Shown here piece by piece: positions 60,517 to 64,000 of a DNA stretch of 64,000 nt (position 1 is its first letter; every line of letters begins with the position of its first letter). A program made the translations under genes and the position numbers. The DNA comes from Trachelipus rathkii (Eukaryota > Arthropoda > Malacostraca > Isopoda > Trachelipodidae). The stretch is from assembly GCA_015478945.1 (NCBI GenBank), contig JABUQX010060196.1:16413-80412 (forward strand), given 5' to 3'. Below the pieces are notes generated by a model. It was not told the origin of the DNA. It did not search any database and was given only the letters and a program-made list of their open reading frames with translations.

Positions 60517-60960
60517 CTATATGGTTGGTGAAATGTGTCCAGTCTGCTTTTTTGTAGTTTGTGTATGTTTTTCTGAGTGGGTAGTTTGGTTTGTTAAATT
60601 TTGGTATTTTATGATGATGGGTAAGTGGTCGGAGTTAGTTGTTTTTGTTGAAAGTGAGTTTTGTGTGTAAATTTGGTGAACTAGTGTTATGTCTGGTGAT
60701 GTGCACGTTTGGTTGGTTTGAGGTGGGTTTCTAGTGTGGCTGTTTGTGTTTAAGATGTTGAGGTTTTCAAGGTTGGCCATGAGTTGGGTTCCTCTTTGGT
60801 TTGCTTCTTGGGCAGGGTGGTGAGTGTTGAAGTCACCTCCCATTATGAGGTGGGTGATATCAGAGAGGTATATGGTTTGTAATTTCTGGGGCATTGTGGT
60901 GAGGTGTGGTTGAGAATATAGAGGTTTATGAGATTATTTGTTTTTTTGTTTATCATTATT
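60517..60960 (-). pseudogene. Endonuclease (APE-type) of the Jockey-like element
   Basis: HLIMGGDFNTHHPAQE (about 60795-60850) carries the GDFN.HH block with catalytic Asp and Asn. TSPDITLVHQ (about 60665-60695) and NSDHLPIIIKY (about 60595-60635) give the T.PD.TL and SDHLPI blocks with the catalytic Asp-His pair. The frame is open for 125 codons. The N-terminal third of the domain (before about 60960) is degraded. In the family it nicks target DNA. Confidence 0.8.
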
Positions 60961-61070
60961 GTGAAGGATGTGTTTTTGTAGTGTTGTCGTTAAGTGGCAG
61001 GGTTTGTAAAAGGTGGTGTTTGTGTATGATAGTGAGTTGTGTAATAAGGGTTAGTAGAGTGGTTTTTGGG

Positions 61071-61440
61071 GGTTTTTGGGGTTGAAAGATGGATCATAGC
61101 CATGGAATTTTGGTTCTGAATAGTTATTTGGGTAGTTCATGGCTTCTTGACTCATAATAGCGTTGTACCATGTAGGGTGGTGATAACTGAAGTCGCCTCC
61201 CATTATAAGGTTTGTGAAGTGGAATATTTCGGAGAGGTTTGGTTTTTAATTTCTGGGGCATTGTTTTGAAGTGTTGTGTGAATGTAGAGGTTTATTAGAT
61301 TGTGTGTTTTTTGTTTATCATTATTGTAAAGGACTGTGTTTTTGTGGTCTTGTACTGTAATGCCGTTGTAATTTATAAGGTGGTGTTTGTGTATGACAGT
61401 GAGTTGTGTATAAGGGTTAGTAGAGTGTGGCTTTGGGGGG
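61071..61440 (-). pseudogene. Second, diverged endonuclease fragment upstream of the first
   Basis: Minus-strand reading gives MGGDFSYHHPTWYNAIM (about 61150-61205), again the GDF..HHP block but with a different continuation from the copy at 60.8 kb. The bases 61196-61440 repeat 60840-61070 in direct orientation (TTTCTGGGGCATTGT, GTGTATGA.AGTGAGTTGTGTA, GGGTTAGTAGAGTG). It is therefore a partial tandem copy from a related but not identical element. Confidence 0.7.
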
Positions 61441-61850
61441 TTTAGGGTGTGTCACCGGCTTTTAGGAGTAAGTCTGAGGTATAGTCGGGAAAGTATGTCT
61501 CATGATGAGTAGAAAGGAAAATAAAGTAGTTGATCGGTGGAGAGTCCTAGGAATGATCTCGGATTTGTCCGGAAGCGGAGGCGGTGCATATGCACAGTCG
61601 TGGTGACATCACAATTTCTTGTGGGTGGGGGGGCGCCAGAAGATTTTGAAATTTTTCGTCCAGGTCGGCCGAAAGACTTGCGGTTCAGCCACTTGCCGGC
61701 CTCTTCTACATGAACCTATATACAGGTTGGCAGCAACAAACTTCCTTTTTGCAAATACGCAATAAAACACATGTTATGATTCTGAACATCTTTTTTTCAT
61801 ATTATAATGTAGGTACATTTCTAAAGTAATGTTTTACACAGTATTGAAAT
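61441..61850. other. Unassigned GC-richer DNA between LINE and mariner
   Basis: Includes a G(7) run (61627-61634), CCAGGTCGGCCGAAAGACTTGCGG and CATGAACCTATATACAGG. No protein or repeat family was recognised. It could be a 5' or ORF1 remnant of the LINE, or host DNA. Confidence 0.35.
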
Positions 61851-62800
61851 CATATCAGATAGGTGCTGACCCCCACTGTCCAATACACTGAATAGGCCAA
61901 TTTCTGGTGTTTGTCATGACCCTTACCAGCATAGCAGCGGGTATGTTGGCAATTTGCCGTTTTCTGAATGTTGACCTTCCAGGTCTGGTAGGGTCCTCTG
62001 ACGGTTGACATAAACGCGGGATTTTCAGATAACCCCACAAAAAGAAGTCGCAAGGGGCCAAATCGGGTCGTGGGCTGGCCACTCCAATCGCCCCCCGTAA
62101 TGAGATAAGGGGCTCCGGGAAGTGGTCTCTCAAAACTGCCATCGATGCCTCGAAGTGCGAGCCGTTGCTCGTCCTGTTGAAACCAAATGTCCCTACAGTC
62201 CAATTCAATTCGAGCGTGGAAAAAATATTAGCCACATGGTCACATACCGGTCCTGAATTTCACTGTCAGCAGTGACCTCGAATTTTCCTCAAAAAACCTG
62301 GCCATACAATCCAGCGGAGAAATTGCCCCACCACACTGGTGACCTTCTGGTGGAATGCGGGGCATTGGATGCAATTTCTCGATAATTGGTGTCAAGCCCA
62401 GTAAGCAACATGTTCTGTTTGTGAGCATCCATTCAAGGGAAATGTGCTTCATCACTTGAAAAAACACAATGGCGTCCTCAGGAACGTTTGCGAGAAGCGC
62501 CTCACATATGCGTTTCTCCGGGAAATGAAGTCGCGTTTGGAGAGTTCCTGCACAATCGCCAACTGTACGGATGGTAATGAAGGTCATCGTGAAGAATGCG
62601 CCTCACTGAACGATCGGGTATTCCAAGGGCAGACGCATGTTTGCGTGCAGAGAACGCCGTGGGGATTGCAAGACTGACGCCCTCACTCTCAGGGGATCTG
62701 ATGAGCCGAGGGACCCCAGTCCGTCGTCCTTGTCGCACTGGCGTTTGTCTGAACGTAGTGACCTATGTTGCAATCGATTTCCGGTCCGGGGCAGGACCCA
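61850..62800 (-). pseudogene. Mariner-like transposase, frameshifted
   Basis: Minus-strand frames are collinear. RRTGVPRLIRSPESEGV, SARKHASALGIPDRSVRRIL and DLHYHPY (62502-62738) form the paired-like DNA-binding region. CEALLANVPEDAIVFF and the following part (62240-62587) form the segment before and around the first catalytic Asp (SDE expected, here degraded). DIWFQQDEQRLAL (about 62160-62200) matches WFQQDGA.AH with the second Asp. ASMAVLRDHFPEPLISLRG and DLAPCDFFLWGYLK (about 62000-62120) carry the third acidic residue, followed by RQIANIPAAMLVRVMTNT (about 61905-61965). At least three frameshifts but few stops make it a recent pseudogene or an indel-damaged copy. No terminal repeats were identified. 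Confidence 0.85.
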
Positions 62801-62973
62801 ACGGGGCTAGATTGAAGATTCCGGAAAGCGCCCTGGGTTGCGTTCACAGAACATCCGTTCCAACACTGTTACAACGCATGATTGCGACTGACCCTCTCGA
62901 TTGAGACCACGCCCACTCCGCTCCGACCCCTACAGCCTCATTGGCGCGCATTTCAAATAAGGAAGTTATTTTG
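62801..62973. other. Unique GC-richer DNA at the 5' side of the mariner
   Basis: Probably the degraded start of the mariner plus flank. The boundary with (TC)n at 62974 is abrupt. Confidence 0.4.
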
Positions 62974-62974
62974 C

Positions 62975-63017
<43 letters not shown>

Positions 63018-63051
63018 CTCTCTCTCCTCTCTCTTCTCTCTCTCTCCTTCG

Positions 63052-63099
<48 letters not shown>

Positions 63100-63229
63100 G
63101 TCTCTTCTCTCTCTCTCTTCTCTCTCTTCTCTCCTCTCTCCATCTCATCTCTCTCTCTCTTTCTCTCTCCTCCTCTCTCTCTCTTCTCTCTCTCTTCTCT
63201 TCTCTCTCCTCTCTCTTCTCTCAATCTCG

Positions 63230-63263
<34 letters not shown>

Positions 63264-63299
63264 GTCTCACTCCCTTTTTTTATTTTTTTTTTTCTTTCC

Positions 63300-63335
<36 letters not shown>

Positions 63336-63347
63336 TCCTCTCTGCTC

Positions 63348-63393
<46 letters not shown>

Positions 63394-63408
63394 CTCTCTC
63401 TACTCTCA

Positions 63409-63452
<44 letters not shown>

Positions 63453-64000
63453 CTCTTCCTCTCTCTCTCTCTTCTCCCTCCTCTCTCTCCTTCCTCTCTG
63501 TCTCTCTCTCTCTCTCCTCTCCTCTCTCTCCTTTCTTTCCTCTCTCTCTCTCTCTCTCTCCCTCTCTCTCTCTCTCTCCTTTCTCTCCTCTTCTCTCTCT
63601 CTCTCTCTCCCTCTCTCTGTCTCTCTCATCTCTCTCTCTCTCCTCGATCTCTCTCTCTCCCTCCTTCTCTTCCTCTCTCTCTCTCCATCTTGAGATGATG
63701 CCGCTCTCGTCTTCTCTCTCTCCTCTCTCTCTCCCTCCTTCTTCCTCTTCTCTCTCCTCTCCCTCTACCTCTCCTCTCTCGCTCCTCTCTCTCTCATCTC
63801 TCTCTCTCCTCTCTCTCTCTCTTCACCCCTCCTCTCTCTCTCTCTCCTCTCCTTCCTCATCCTTCTCCTCTCCTCTCTCTCTCTCTCTCTTCGTCTCTTC
63901 CTTCTCCTCTCTCTCTCTCCTCTTCTCTCTCTCTCTCTCTCTCTCTCCATCCTCTTCCTCTCTTCTCTCCCCTCTCCATCCCCTCTCTCTCCCTCCTCTC
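62974..64000. repeat. (TC)n-rich tract of more than 1 kb, running off the window
   Basis: CT dinucleotides with CTCC, TTC and GTC interruptions and one unique island (63689-63706, TTGAGATGATGCCGCTC). All long frames on both strands (Leu/Ser or Arg/Glu repeats) are repeat-encoded. The tract continues to the last base. Confidence 0.95.

Larger units (their letters stand above)
58196..61070 (-). mobile_element. Jockey-like non-LTR retrotransposon, most complete copy in the window
   Basis: A minus-strand element with endonuclease, RT and tail in order. Its 3' end (58196-58240) reads GACCAAAAGGTCAAAATGTAAATGATGCCATAAAAGCTAAAA. Only the parts GATGCCATAAAAGCTAAAA and the A-rich end are diagnostic of a tail. 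No long poly(A) is left. The coding strand is strongly A/C-rich and G-poor, unlike the surroundings. Frames are interrupted by several single-base shifts, but many stretches of 60-130 codons stay open, so it is the youngest LINE here. The ORF1 (gag-like) part is absent or unrecognised. Confidence 0.8.

Noticed and set aside
62941..63693. 250-codon Ser/Leu protein, the longest frame in the window
   Set aside because: A pure product of the (TC)n tract. Open frames exist on both strands.

Overview
The window is eukaryotic, non-coding, repeat-dominated DNA, most likely from an arthropod and plausibly a decapod crustacean. This is inferred from its Jockey-like, CR1-like and mariner-like remnants, its very high AT content and its very dense (TA)n, (AAT)n, (TC)n and (CA)n tracts. 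I found no intact host gene, rRNA, tRNA, CRISPR array or bacterial operon. Nearly every long open frame is a shadow of simple repeats or a broken piece of a mobile element.

Layout. 1-10.5 kb: a satellite of about 200 bp is interrupted by a CR1-like LINE on the minus strand (SGNH-esterase ORF1, endonuclease, reverse transcriptase). That LINE is itself broken by a 1.3-kb foldback element and by a poly(A)-tailed Jockey-like scrap. 10.5-21.1 kb: a nested set of elements with terminal inverted repeats sits in (TA)n DNA. Two copies of one AT-rich element lie here, one split by a mariner and the other by a Jockey-like retrotransposon. 21.7-28.7 kb: mostly clean sequence with microsatellites, two short tandem arrays and an 0.85-kb direct repeat about 3.6 kb apart. 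28.7-51.3 kb: noisy sequence arranged as a giant foldback. Positions 31-34 kb reappear reverse-complemented at 35-38 kb, and 22-27.5 kb reappears reverse-complemented at 43.5-51 kb. The arms at 31-38 kb carry a decayed RT plus RNase H. 51.9-64 kb: a TA-flanked MITE with a GGGGCAATTCGGTCC-type end, another RT scrap, a frameshifted transposase-like gene of unknown family, a Jockey-like LINE with a second endonuclease fragment, a frameshifted mariner, and a terminal (TC)n tract of at least 1 kb.

The parts do not form a functional system. They record sequential insertion into (TA)n and satellite DNA, plus either a real palindromic rearrangement or, in my view more likely, an uncorrected fold-back long read in the assembly. 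No convincing new biological system was found. The most notable items are the composite palindrome, the matched nested elements, the two hairpin families and the unassigned YFSDG..QYKN transposase-like gene.
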